Virus record (IMG/VR): IMGVR_UViG_3300028595_000008
Location: 1-35,178 of that record
From: a virus
Length of the DNA stretch: 35,178 nt
Direction: 5' to 3' (one strand)
The notes beneath the pieces are model-generated. The model saw only the letters and a program-made list of their open reading frames with translations, did no database searches and was not told the DNA's origin. Numbering within the stretch: the first letter of the stretch is position 1; every line of letters begins with the position of its first letter. Shown here piece by piece: positions 1-6,044 of the stretch. Position numbers and translations under genes: made by a program.

Positions 1-53
1 ATCCACTTTACACAAGAGCCCTGCCCGGGCTCGACCGACACAAAAAGGATACA
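1..53. repeat. Terminal direct repeat, left copy
   Basis: These 53 bases recur exactly at 35126-35178, so the window closes on itself. This is the usual sign of a circular or circularly permuted phage genome assembled to completion. The repeat contains a small dyad, GAGCCC (16-21) with GGGCTC (27-32). It lies inside an IS200/IS605-like palindromic element, so a false closure through a multicopy repeat is possible; the complete-looking phage gene set argues against that. Confidence 0.9.
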
Positions 54-124
54 ACACATGGGCTTAAACAACAAAAGCGCCTTACATCCTCGCCCTGAAC
101 GGCGAGGCCTTACGGCGGTTCTGG
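1..124. mobile_element. Right part of a non-autonomous IS200/IS605-like palindromic element (PATE/MITE)
   Basis: Joined to 35051-35178 across the circular junction, this makes an element of about 200 bp with a subterminal hairpin at each end and no transposase. The right-end hairpin is CCTCGCC (88-94) with GGCGAGG (101-107), flanked by related GCGCC and CGGCG stretches. Hairpins of this kind are recognised by TnpA single-strand transposases of the IS200/IS605 family. The family call rests on remembered similarity to IS605-type ends and was not searched. A 24-codon ORF from 58 runs through the hairpin and is probably only its translation. Exact element ends are uncertain. Confidence 0.55.
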
Positions 125-144
125 TAAAATAGGATATGACGAAT

Positions 145-459
145 ATGAAACGATTCTTTTTCGCATTGTGTTTAGTAGTTTATTCAACGTGTTTCGGTGT
201 GCAGTGGGAGTGCCCGAAAGATATTGAGGTTCTCACCGCTGCATACAGTGAAGACATCATGTCGTTCAATGTGCGGACAAAACGATGGAATGACGATTTT
301 GTACCGATCACTTTCTATCTGTATGACAAAAACGGCTGGTGTATAGAGAGCCAACCAGCGAAGTTCATAAGATGCGATGATGATCACAAATATTATGCTA
401 TTGGACTGGACATGTACTTGTATCGTCGAGCGGTCAAAATGTGCATACGACAAAATTAA
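145..459 (+). CDS. Small exported protein of unknown function
   Basis: A 104-aa product that begins MKRFFFALCLVVYSTCFG, a short basic start followed by a hydrophobic core typical of a signal peptide with cleavage near residue 18. The remainder is polar with several cysteines and reads as one compact beta-rich domain. An in-frame ATG nine bases upstream (136) is less likely because AGGA (131-134) sits 10 nt from ATG 145 but only one base from 136. It is the first gene after the palindromic element and is followed 13 nt later by another probable exported protein. Position between the recombination and replication genes suggests an accessory gene. Function not recognised. Confidence 0.6.
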   Translation: MKRFFFALCLVVYSTCFGVQWECPKDIEVLTAAYSEDIMSFNVRTKRWNDDFVPITFYLYDKNGWCIESQPAKFIRCDDDHKYYAIGLDMYLYRRAVKMCIRQN

Positions 460-472
460 GGAAGCAAAGAGG

Positions 473-1315
473 ATGAGATATGCTTTCACTAATTTTATAC
501 GTCGCTGCTTGCTGGCTTGTGTTGGGTGCGGGCTGCTATGCCATAGTTCGTTATTTACGGGAGAGCTAGCTTACTATGCTGGCGATCCGATTGGCGTCAT
601 GACGTGGCAAGATTACTGTGGTGAGAACTGGCTTGGCGCTGGCGATACGGCTTCATTTGCTCTATGGGGTGATGAAATGCGTATGGACATATTGGATCAC
701 ATTGCGGTTTGCGATATTCAAGAAGAGCTTGCGCACTTGCGGCCGGATCCGAATTTTGAAGTGAATCCCGCGTGGTATTCGATTGACTGGAGCGCTTTAC
801 TCAAATCCGGCAAATGGCGCGCGTTTAATGTTGATGAAGCGTTGAGTGAACTCGAATTTGACGACATTTGCGGTCACTACACGCGATCTGAGTTAAATGC
901 GGCATTGAATGCGTTGCCGCCGATTCCGTCACGTAATCCGACACACTGCAACATTCCGACATCTGAGTTACGTGAGCTCTCAGCTATTGAGCATATTGCT
1001 GTCGCCAACAAAATCGCTGAGTTACGGCTGAAGGAAGCTGAGAAATTAACAGAGGCGTGGGATTTGGCGCTGAAGATACCAGATGACACAGTAAAAGCGT
1101 TGATTGCTGGCGCTATTGTGGGGTGTGGCGCTGCAAACGCGCCTGATCTACGGGTGAAAGCGCTCGTTGCTCTTGCTGCTGGTGCTTACGCCGGCGGTGC
1201 TGCTGCTGCTGTTGATACGTACGACGTCGCGAAAGAGGCATATATTAGTTGCAAATACGGGGTTCAGGCTGATTATTTGTGTGAATATCTTGCCAGCGCT
1301 GTGTGTCTGAATTAA
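473..1315 (+). CDS. Cysteine-rich probable exported or membrane-associated protein
   Basis: A 280-aa product. The start ATG 473 has AAGGAAG at 458-464; the open frame reaches back to 377 but that would overlap the previous gene heavily. Residues 5-30 contain a basic then hydrophobic cysteine-containing stretch (RRCLLACVGCGLLC) consistent with a signal sequence or membrane anchor. The central part is acidic and Trp-rich. Near residues 200-250 two alanine/glycine-rich hydrophobic segments (around VKALIAGAIVGCGAA and VKALVALAAGAYAGGAAAA) could be membrane helices with glycine-zipper character. I do not recognise the family. No endolysin or holin was found in the window, so a role in lysis or in the cell envelope is possible but unsupported. 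Confidence 0.65.
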   Translation: MRYAFTNFIRRCLLACVGCGLLCHSSLFTGELAYYAGDPIGVMTWQDYCGENWLGAGDTASFALWGDEMRMDILDHIAVCDIQEELAHLRPDPNFEVNPAWYSIDWSALLKSGKWRAFNVDEALSELEFDDICGHYTRSELNAALNALPPIPSRNPTHCNIPTSELRELSAIEHIAVANKIAELRLKEAEKLTEAWDLALKIPDDTVKALIAGAIVGCGAANAPDLRVKALVALAAGAYAGGAAAAVDTYDVAKEAYISCKYGVQADYLCEYLASAVCLN

Positions 1316-1340
1316 CGTAGCCCGAAAGCGAGAGGATGCG

Positions 1341-1451
1341 ATGTTTAGACGATGGAAGCGATTGTTACGTGTATGGGTTGACGGTTACAGCAAGACTTTC
1401 CGGTTTCGCCATGACATTCGTTCAAGTTTTTGGGATACGTGGTTTGACTAA
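1341..1451 (+). CDS. Very small basic protein (36 aa), translationally coupled
   Basis: The ORF runs ATG 1341 to TAA 1449-1451 and encodes a 36-residue peptide rich in Arg, Lys, Trp and Phe, beginning MFRRWKRLLRVWVDG, which could form an amphipathic basic helix. GAGG at 1332-1335 lies 5 nt before the ATG. The stop codon overlaps the next start as TAATG at 1449-1453, the arrangement expected for translational coupling, which is the main reason for calling it real. No function can be assigned. Confidence 0.45.
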   Translation: MFRRWKRLLRVWVDGYSKTFRFRHDIRSSFWDTWFD

Positions 1452-1687
1452 TGCTATGTGTGCAATGTGCGATGCGCAAGGGGTGGGTTGCGGAGACTCA
1501 TGCCGTTTACAGGAACGGCGAATGTCCAGAGTGTCACAAGTCGATGATCTTGACTCATGAGCGTAGCTATCTGAAACCGTGCGTTGCTGAAGATGCACGG
1601 CGAAGCAAATTAAACTGCAAATATTGCGGCAACACGTGGAGCAGTCCTTATGACCCGCCTTGTTGCCGCCGTGAGGCACGCAAATAA
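1451..1687 (+). CDS. Small zinc-ribbon protein
   Basis: A 78-aa product with paired cysteines CVQC (residues 3-6), CPEC (24-27), CKYC (56-59) and a terminal CC pair, consistent with two zinc-ribbon knuckles. The start is coupled to the preceding 36-aa gene by TAATG. Small zinc-ribbon proteins are frequent in phage early regions and can bind nucleic acid or protein partners, but nothing in the sequence tells which. The gene is followed by the roughly 400-bp non-coding control region. Confidence 0.6.
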   Translation: MLCVQCAMRKGWVAETHAVYRNGECPECHKSMILTHERSYLKPCVAEDARRSKLNCKYCGNTWSSPYDPPCCRREARK

Positions 1688-1737
1688 CCCTTCCTGCCTA
1701 TTTTAGACAGTGGGTAGTATATATACACCAACAAAGG

Positions 1738-1798
1738 CGCGGATCGCCATGCAGGTTGATTTTTACGGTTATGAGTATCGGTTAGCTAGCGATCCGCG
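1738..1798. repeat. Perfect 10-bp inverted repeat with 41-nt spacer
   Basis: CGCGGATCGC (1738-1747) is complementary to GCGATCCGCG (1789-1798). The spacer contains a 19-codon ORF starting at 1750 that I do not regard as a gene. The dyad may form a long RNA hairpin at the end of the upstream transcript, or serve as a protein-binding site. It opens the non-coding region before the replication-like genes. Confidence 0.5.
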
Positions 1799-1856
1799 AA
1801 CGCACTAGATGAGGTGTGCGTTGAGCACTATATGTAAGTTGCGAGCTTTAAATTGC

Positions 1857-1896
1857 AAAAAAAAAGCCTAGTGGTCAAATTTCATGACCACTGGAC
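1857..1896 (-). terminator. Rho-independent terminator-like signal on the minus strand
   Basis: Read on the minus strand, a stem of about 12 bp (TGACCACT paired with AGTGGTCA at its core, 1866-1877 with 1885-1896, one mismatch and one wobble) is followed immediately by nine T residues (complement of A 1857-1865). On the plus strand the same hairpin lacks a T tract. There is no minus-strand protein gene upstream of it nearby, so it would terminate an untranslated or antisense transcript crossing the repeat region. Confidence 0.5.
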
Positions 1897-1905
1897 TTTA
1901 AGACG

Positions 1906-1944
1906 AAAAACCTTCCACAACTGCCAAGTAACGTGAAGGTTTTT
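1906..1944. terminator. A/T-rich hairpin with T run, possible bidirectional terminator
   Basis: AAAAACCTTC (1906-1915) pairs perfectly with GAAGGTTTTT (1935-1944), with a 19-nt loop. The outer A-T pairs give a U run on either strand, so it could end the transcript of the upstream zinc-ribbon gene or a minus-strand transcript. The long loop lowers confidence. Confidence 0.4.
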
Positions 1945-1946
1945 CC

Positions 1947-2046
1947 GAACGGACCACGTAGAATCTAACGGAGTAGAATCTAACGGAGTAGACTCTCACG
2001 GACCAAAAATAACAAATATGTGTCATAGAGTCTACGTGGTTCGTTC
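1947..2046. promoter_or_regulatory. Iteron-like direct repeats inside a 16-bp inverted repeat: candidate replication origin or operator
   Basis: Three consecutive 15-bp units occupy 1958-1972, 1973-1987 and 1988-2002; the first two are identical (GTAGAATCTAACGGA) and the third differs at two positions. An A/T-rich stretch (2004-2020) follows. The block is flanked by an inverted repeat, GAACGGACCACGTAGA (1947-1962) and TCTACGTGGTTCGTTC (2031-2046), with one non-complementary position. The third iteron also pairs with AGAGTCTAC (2027-2035). Direct repeats next to A/T-rich DNA and upstream of winged-helix initiator-like genes is the layout of iteron origins, or of an autoregulatory operator. No DnaA box was recognised. 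Confidence 0.55.
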
Positions 2047-2084
2047 TTAAAAGTCACTAACATGAAACTTTTAGGAATCGACAC

Positions 2085-2333
2085 ATGCCTGTATATAGAT
2101 CAAAAAACCTTCCACATACATTTGACCCGCAGACTGCTTCTAAATTGGGTGTAACGGCAGCAATTGTCGAAGTGGCAATAGGGCAGCGTATAGCATATGA
2201 CGACGGTACATGTGACGATACGTCAACGATCGAGGGTGTCATTGAGTATTGTTACTATCTTAGTGAACACGATATCCGTGAAGCATTTCAGGCGTTAATA
2301 CAAGCTGGCATGCTAACGGTGGAGGCAGACTAA
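2085..2333 (+). CDS. Small winged-helix DNA-binding protein, replication-associated
   Basis: An 82-aa protein with AGGA 8 nt before ATG 2085. The stretch around residues 17-34 (SKLGVTAAIVEVAIGQRI) and the C-terminal segment (SEHDIREAFQALIQAGML, 59-76) have the pattern of a winged helix-turn-helix as found in phage and plasmid replication proteins and regulators. It lies just downstream of the iteron-like repeats and overlaps the next gene as TAATG at 2331-2335, so the two are probably co-translated partners. It may bind the repeats as a repressor or accessory initiator; that is inference. Confidence 0.6.
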   Translation: MPVYRSKNLPHTFDPQTASKLGVTAAIVEVAIGQRIAYDDGTCDDTSTIEGVIEYCYYLSEHDIREAFQALIQAGMLTVEAD

Positions 2334-3202
2334 TGACAGATTGCTTCACCGAAGAGTTTGAAGGCAACTTCACTATTATTCACAACGAGCTGATTCGCGA
2401 TTCAAACTTGAGTTGTCGCGCATTCAAGTTGCTGTGCATTGGATTGTCACACCGCAAAAAGTGGAAGTTTTTCAAAGAGCAGATTGCTACATGCTTCAAA
2501 GAAAGTAGCTACCAAGTTGATGAGGCAATGAAGGAACTGCGAGCACTTGGATATTTACACACGAAAGCAAAAAACAGTGAAGACGGAAAGTTTATAGGAC
2601 ACACTTGGTATTGGTTCCGAAAGCCGATCACGGATGCGGAATTCAAAAAAAGATACCGAAACACCGAAAATGCCGACTTCGGTGAAATAGGAGCGTCGGA
2701 AAATCCTGGTGACATAAGAAAACCAACTTACAAGAAAACCAACTTTAAGAAAGAACAACAACCGCCGAAGGCGGATTCGTCGGCTTCGCCGCCGGTTGTT
2801 GTTTTTTCTTGCCTAGAGAATTTGAATATTCGCCCTCAACTTAAGGCAAAGCTCAGCCGTCAGTATGACGAAGCAACTGTCGCCAAGGCCGTCGAAGTCT
2901 TGAACAACTCAGATCCCGATGACACGGAGGCGTTTCTAGTTGCAGCGATCAAGGAGGGCTGGGACAGTCCGCCTGATGAGGCGCAGCTGCTGGCAAAGAA
3001 CACCGCATATCTCACGAAACTCAGCGATTCTGGCGTCGATGGCAGGAAGCTTGGAGCCTACACTGTGACAGTACACCCCGAAGGGGTCATATTTCGACAC
3101 ACCCGACTAGACGGCAGCAAAAACAAAAGCTTCGATAGACGAGATAGGAGATTTATTGACAAAGTCCTAGCTTTCATCGAGAAATTGAAGACTGGAAATT
3201 GA
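2333..3202 (+). CDS. Replication initiator-like winged-helix protein
   Basis: A 289-aa protein. Residues 10-85 match the pattern of phage and plasmid replication proteins with a winged helix: an F-x-I-I-x-N-E-L-I motif, then LSCRAFKLLCIGLS, then a segment ending in AMKELRALGYL. A low-complexity Lys/Pro/Ser linker (about 130-160) separates it from a charged, helical C-terminal half that could contact DNA or a host replication protein. No polymerase, primase or replicative helicase is encoded here, so this protein and its 82-aa partner probably recruit host replication proteins at the upstream repeats. Assignment by pattern only. The linker region contains a strong RNA structure (see 2754-2808). 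Confidence 0.6.
   Translation: MTDCFTEEFEGNFTIIHNELIRDSNLSCRAFKLLCIGLSHRKKWKFFKEQIATCFKESSYQVDEAMKELRALGYLHTKAKNSEDGKFIGHTWYWFRKPITDAEFKKRYRNTENADFGEIGASENPGDIRKPTYKKTNFKKEQQPPKADSSASPPVVVFSCLENLNIRPQLKAKLSRQYDEATVAKAVEVLNNSDPDDTEAFLVAAIKEGWDSPPDEAQLLAKNTAYLTKLSDSGVDGRKLGAYTVTVHPEGVIFRHTRLDGSKNKSFDRRDRRFIDKVLAFIEKLKTGN
2754..2808 (+). terminator. Terminator-like branched hairpin inside the initiator-like gene
   Basis: AACAACAACCG (2754-2764) pairs perfectly with CGGTTGTTGTT (2793-2803), followed by further T residues to 2807. The enclosed GC-rich segment can form smaller hairpins such as CCGCC/GGCGG (2762-2774) and CGGC/GCCG (2781-2791). It sits in the low-complexity linker of the coding sequence, where amino-acid constraint is weak. 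It resembles an intrinsic terminator and could attenuate the transcript or be a transposed hairpin repeat. Confidence 0.45.
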
Positions 3203-3226
3203 CAATACACTGTGCTACATTATGGC
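3199..3226 (+). promoter_or_regulatory. Possible sigma-70-type promoter
   Basis: TTGACA occurs at 3199-3204, followed after 16 nt by TATGGC (3221-3226); an extended -10-like TGCTACATT lies at 3213-3221. The segment TGTGCTACAT resembles the TGTGCTACAAT upstream of the early operon at 32449-32459. The downstream gene starts at 3276. The -10 is poor for the TTGACA spacing, so this is tentative. Confidence 0.3.
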
Positions 3227-3275
3227 ACACGCTGATACTTAAGCGTTTACAACAACTCACAACAAAGGCCGATAA

Positions 3276-3587
3276 ATGGAGAAGCTATTGGTGCAACAGC
3301 TAGAAGATGGACTGTGGTATGTTGGATATTTTATGCCATACGATCAAGACGGCACACGAACGATAATTGGTGTGGAAGATACGGAACTTAAAGCGCTACG
3401 AAGCGCGATATGCAATTTAGCGCGTTGGCAGATACAGCTTACATGCCGTGTATATTCCGCGATCCACACACTGGGATGTGAGCCGGACATAGCGCCGATC
3501 GGTGTCACTGTTGGTGATGCAGCGTGTGAACGCGGGCCATGGACGCATTTAGTATACTACGGTGAAACGTGGGCACTAGGAAACTGA
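3276..3587 (+). CDS. Hypothetical protein
   Basis: A 103-aa protein of ordinary composition with several aromatic residues and three cysteines; no recognisable motif, signal sequence or membrane segment. It follows a 73-nt gap containing a possible promoter and starts at ATG 3276 with AAAGG about 7 nt upstream. Its end overlaps the next gene by 19 nt, suggesting co-translation with the nuclease-like gene. Confidence 0.6.
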   Translation: MEKLLVQQLEDGLWYVGYFMPYDQDGTRTIIGVEDTELKALRSAICNLARWQIQLTCRVYSAIHTLGCEPDIAPIGVTVGDAACERGPWTHLVYYGETWALGN

Positions 3588-3892
3588 GACATAAATTCAA
3601 CGCTAAAGCGGTCATTCGGCAGGGAAAACGGTATGACTCTAAGCTAGAAGGACGCTATGCCGCGAAGCTAGAACTCGCCCAAAAAGCGGGTGACTTGCTG
3701 TTCTTTTTGCGTCAGGTACCTTTCGATTTACCCGGCGGCGTCAAATACCGTGCCGACTTCATGGAGTTCTGGGCAGATGGAGAGGTTAAAGTCACAGACT
3801 GCAAAGGCATGGAAACCCAACTGTTCAAGCTTAAGAAAGCTCAGCTTGAGGAACTGTATCCTTTTCAGTTAAACATCGTGAAAGAGGCATAG
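3569..3892 (+). CDS. DUF1064-type phage nuclease-like protein
   Basis: A 107-aa protein with GTG start at 3569. The pattern N-A-K, YDSKLEGRYAAKLEL (residues 22-36), then RADFMEF, then VTDCKGMETQLFKLKK matches the DUF1064 family, small phage proteins with a PD-(D/E)XK-like arrangement: Glu in the SKLE helix, Asp in RADF and Lys in DCKG. Members are predicted endonucleases, often in replication regions, and may process branched DNA. Neighbours are small uncharacterised genes. Family recognition is fairly good; activity is not demonstrated. Confidence 0.7.
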   Translation: MGTRKLRHKFNAKAVIRQGKRYDSKLEGRYAAKLELAQKAGDLLFFLRQVPFDLPGGVKYRADFMEFWADGEVKVTDCKGMETQLFKLKKAQLEELYPFQLNIVKEA

Positions 3893-3905
3893 GTGTGGAA
3901 GCGCA

Positions 3906-4283
3906 ATGGCAGCGCAGCAAGACAATAGCGACAGTCGCGGGAACGCCCGAGCTGTTAACTTGGTTCGATTCCAAGCCACACCAAACGACAGAGGGTGCGG
4001 AATGGACAGCTACAAGCTCAGCAAATCTGAGGTACACCAGTTACTCACAAACTGGTACGACGAAGAGCTGCTTTCGGATTTCTATGAACAATTGGGCGGG
4101 TGCATCGAGGATATCGAAGACATCATCCAGCTTTCTCGAGAAAATGACACGCGAACGAAAATTCACGTATTGCGCTTCGCACTAAAATTCGGCACGCTTG
4201 TGCTGGATAACTATGAACCAATATTTGACACGCTATGCTTGATGACCGATCTCCTAAAACGCGAATGCGACGAGACAGAATAG
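3906..4283 (+). CDS. Hypothetical acidic helical protein
   Basis: A 125-aa protein. A later in-frame ATG at 4002, with GAGGG at 3991-3995, gives a 93-aa version beginning MDSYKLSKSEVHQLLTNWY that looks like a natural start, so the first 32 residues are uncertain. The product is acidic and helical. A different-frame ORF at 3895-4185 is Ser/Thr-rich and judged a shadow. No family recognised. Confidence 0.55.
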   Translation: MAAQQDNSDSRGNARAVNLVRFQATPNDRGCGMDSYKLSKSEVHQLLTNWYDEELLSDFYEQLGGCIEDIEDIIQLSRENDTRTKIHVLRFALKFGTLVLDNYEPIFDTLCLMTDLLKRECDETE

Positions 4284-4336
4284 ACGAACACACCACAATT
4301 GATAGCTGTTTTGCCTTTGGCCGTTTGCAGTGGATA

Positions 4337-4612
4337 ATGGCGTCGAATGCGCTGTACGACGTGCAAGTCAAAACGGAAGGATGCTTGCCTGAATATAACG
4401 AAGCGCGCAAAAACATACTGAAAGAATTAGCAGAGGCGATCAGCGATGCCATTGAAGAAGGGATACAGCCAAAAGAGTATTCACAAAAAAATATCAAAGC
4501 GGAAATGAAGGCGGGCAAACCTCAAAAACAGGCCGTTGCAATAGCTATGAATACGGCGCGCCAAGCGGCCAAGAAGGCCGGTAAGCCCTCTAAGGCTCCT
4601 AGGAGAAAATGA
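4337..4612 (+). CDS. Small phage protein resembling DUF6496
   Basis: The 91-aa product ends in a basic region with KAEMKAGKPQKQAVAIAMNTAR, a pattern close to DUF6496 proteins (a short E/M-K-x-G-K motif followed by K-Q-A-x-A-I-A). These are widespread small phage proteins of unknown function. The frame is open back to 4235 and earlier ATGs at 4235 and 4265 would overlap the upstream gene; none has a convincing ribosome site, so the start is uncertain. The last codons contain the Shine-Dalgarno of the next gene. Confidence 0.55.
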   Translation: MASNALYDVQVKTEGCLPEYNEARKNILKELAEAISDAIEEGIQPKEYSQKNIKAEMKAGKPQKQAVAIAMNTARQAAKKAGKPSKAPRRK

Positions 4613-4881
4613 TGAGTAAGTCTCCAGCGTGGCAGCGCAAAGAAGGAAAAAATCCTAAAGGTGGACTCAACGCAAAAGGTAGAGCGAGTGCGAAAAAGCA
4701 AGGCATGAATCTCAAGCCGCCGGTGTCAAAAAAACAGGCAGCCAAAAGTGAAGCAGCAGCTAAGCGTCGCAAATCCTTTTGTGCACGTAGCGAGGGTCAG
4801 CAAAAAAAGCACAATATTGACTGTAGAAAGACCCCGAAAAAACGTATTTGCAAGGCGCAAAAACGTTGGGATTGCGATTAG
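4612..4881 (+). CDS. Small basic phage protein of the DUF6321-like type
   Basis: An 89-aa, strongly basic product with SPAWQRKEGKNPKGGLNAKG near the start, then LKPPV and SFCAR. This motif order is familiar from small phage proteins of unknown function found near terminase genes. AGGAG (4601-4605) lies 6 nt before ATG 4612; an ATG directly upstream at 4609 is also possible. The Lys-rich, cysteine-bearing C terminus suggests nucleic-acid binding, without further evidence. Confidence 0.65.
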   Translation: MSKSPAWQRKEGKNPKGGLNAKGRASAKKQGMNLKPPVSKKQAAKSEAAAKRRKSFCARSEGQQKKHNIDCRKTPKKRICKAQKRWDCD

Positions 4882-4910
4882 CAAAACCACACAATTAACA
4901 GCAGAGTCAA

Positions 4911-5288
4911 ATGGGAAATATAAAAACAGAATTTACAATCGATGAAAACACAGATATTTGGACGTTGACCGTAGGCAGAGATCGACAAACAAACGAATGG
5001 TTTTTGTGCAGCTTTCCTGACACTGATTGTCAAACTGTGCTGGCCAGCGATGATCAAACCGATGTGATTAGTCTTCTGATGGACCACTTATCGGCTATTT
5101 TCTCAATCGACAGCGGTTGTGAGGATGAGCGACTGTTTTGGAAAGCTGTACAATCGGCACGAACAGACTGCAGGTATTTTAGACAAAATAAGATGGACTT
5201 TGACCATAAATCAGACGAACGTATAATTTTTTTTGATACTATAAATACATTTTTAGAAAAAGACTCATCACCGTCAGATGTCAAATGA
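4911..5288 (+). CDS. Hypothetical acidic protein
   Basis: A 125-aa acidic protein with mixed beta/alpha character and no recognisable motif. It begins at ATG 4911 with a weak purine stretch upstream. Its last 11 nt overlap the start of the next gene, so the two are likely co-expressed. The region lies between small basic proteins and the ParB-like gene ahead of the packaging genes. Confidence 0.55.
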   Translation: MGNIKTEFTIDENTDIWTLTVGRDRQTNEWFLCSFPDTDCQTVLASDDQTDVISLLMDHLSAIFSIDSGCEDERLFWKAVQSARTDCRYFRQNKMDFDHKSDERIIFFDTINTFLEKDSSPSDVK

Positions 5289-5487
5289 CTATCAAATAAA
5301 CGTTGTCTATGAAGATACGCAACAAATAGAGATCTACGTCGCCCCAGATCAAATAAACGATTTTTGTTCAGCCGTGGGGAGCGGAGTCGTTTGGTTTGAT
5401 TACGCACGAGGCGAAGGTATTTGGATAAATATCCACAAAGTGAGGTACTTCAGTGTCAAAAGCCCCAAGTTGGACGCTGCAGGTTAG
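5278..5487 (+). CDS. Hypothetical small protein
   Basis: A 69-aa product with a beta-rich pattern containing IEIYVAPDQINDF and GIWINIHKVRYF. It overlaps the preceding gene by 11 nt and its 3' end overlaps the GTG start of the ParB-like gene by 35 nt. Its TGAGG segment (5441-5445) provides the ribosome site for that gene. No family recognised. Confidence 0.5.
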   Translation: MSNDYQINVVYEDTQQIEIYVAPDQINDFCSAVGSGVVWFDYARGEGIWINIHKVRYFSVKSPKLDAAG

Positions 5488-5971
5488 GAAGCTCAGCGAC
5501 TTAATACCGCATCCCAAGAATCCTAGACAGATACTTGCTGAAGATCAAAAACACCTAGCCGTCTCCATGGATAAGTTCGGTCTCATCGACAAGCCGATAA
5601 TCAACTTAGATAACATGCTAATCGGTGGACACCAGAGGGTATATACACTGCAGCTATTTAAAGTGGACGTTTGTGAGTGTTGGGTTCCCGATCGCATGTT
5701 GTCACCTGAAGAAGCTGATGAGCTCAATATTCGTCTCAACCGCAATCAAGGCGAATGGGATTACGATATACTTGGCAATGAATGGGACCTTGAATCGCTT
5801 GTCGACTATGGTTTTGACCCAAAAGAGCTTGGCGTGGAAACTAAACCAAAAAAAGCGCCAAAAGTTCAAATTGTTTTCGAGTTTGCAGATAAAGACACGA
5901 TGCTCAACGCTCTGGAAAAACTAGAATCGGTTAATAACGAGTTAGGTGCTACGATGAAAGTGCGTGGTTAG
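5453..5971 (+). CDS. ParB/Srx-like nuclease-domain protein
   Basis: A 172-aa protein starting at GTG 5453, supported by GAGG (5442-5445) 7 nt upstream. Residues about 12-70 form a ParB N-terminal-like domain: LIPHPKNPRQI, a central SMDKFGLIDKPIIN and the hallmark GGHQR (residues 59-63). The rest is acidic and contains DEADELNIRLNRNQG-like sequence typical of phage ParB-like proteins. In many phages this domain is fused to or beside a DNA methyltransferase; none is seen here. It lies just upstream of the terminase genes, so a role in DNA modification, packaging or partition-like functions is possible. Confidence 0.75.
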   Translation: MSKAPSWTLQVRKLSDLIPHPKNPRQILAEDQKHLAVSMDKFGLIDKPIINLDNMLIGGHQRVYTLQLFKVDVCECWVPDRMLSPEEADELNIRLNRNQGEWDYDILGNEWDLESLVDYGFDPKELGVETKPKKAPKVQIVFEFADKDTMLNALEKLESVNNELGATMKVRG

Positions 5972-5972
5972 T

Positions 5973-6019
5973 CACACGAAATGTCGATTTCGTGTGCATG
6001 ATGACCGTATCGTGCACAC
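5973..6019 (+). promoter_or_regulatory. Two overlapping, mutually exclusive hairpins upstream of terS
   Basis: CACACGAAA (5973-5981) pairs with TTTCGTGTG (5988-5996). GTGTGCATGAT (5992-6002) pairs with ATCGTGCACAC (6009-6019) with one G-T wobble. The two stems compete for GTGTG at 5992-5996. This sits in the only gap between the ParB-like gene and terS, where a switch between early and packaging expression would be useful. Neither stem is followed by a T tract. Confidence 0.4.
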
Positions 6020-6044
6020 ATATTGACCGTTAAATGGTGATAAT

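Noticed and set aside
58-132. 24-codon ORF through the palindromic element
   Set aside because: It is a translation of the right-end hairpin, has no ribosome site of note and its peptide follows the repeat sequence.
1336-1560. 74-codon plus-strand ORF
   Set aside because: It overlaps two smaller frames that are joined by TAATG, one of which has clear zinc-ribbon cysteines.
1750-1809. 19-codon ORF inside the 10-bp dyad loop
   Set aside because: Too short and without a ribosome site; the dyad structure explains the conservation-like pattern better.
3895-4185. 96-codon plus-strand ORF
   Set aside because: It overlaps a more protein-like frame (3906-4283) and its product is Ser/Thr-rich without motifs.
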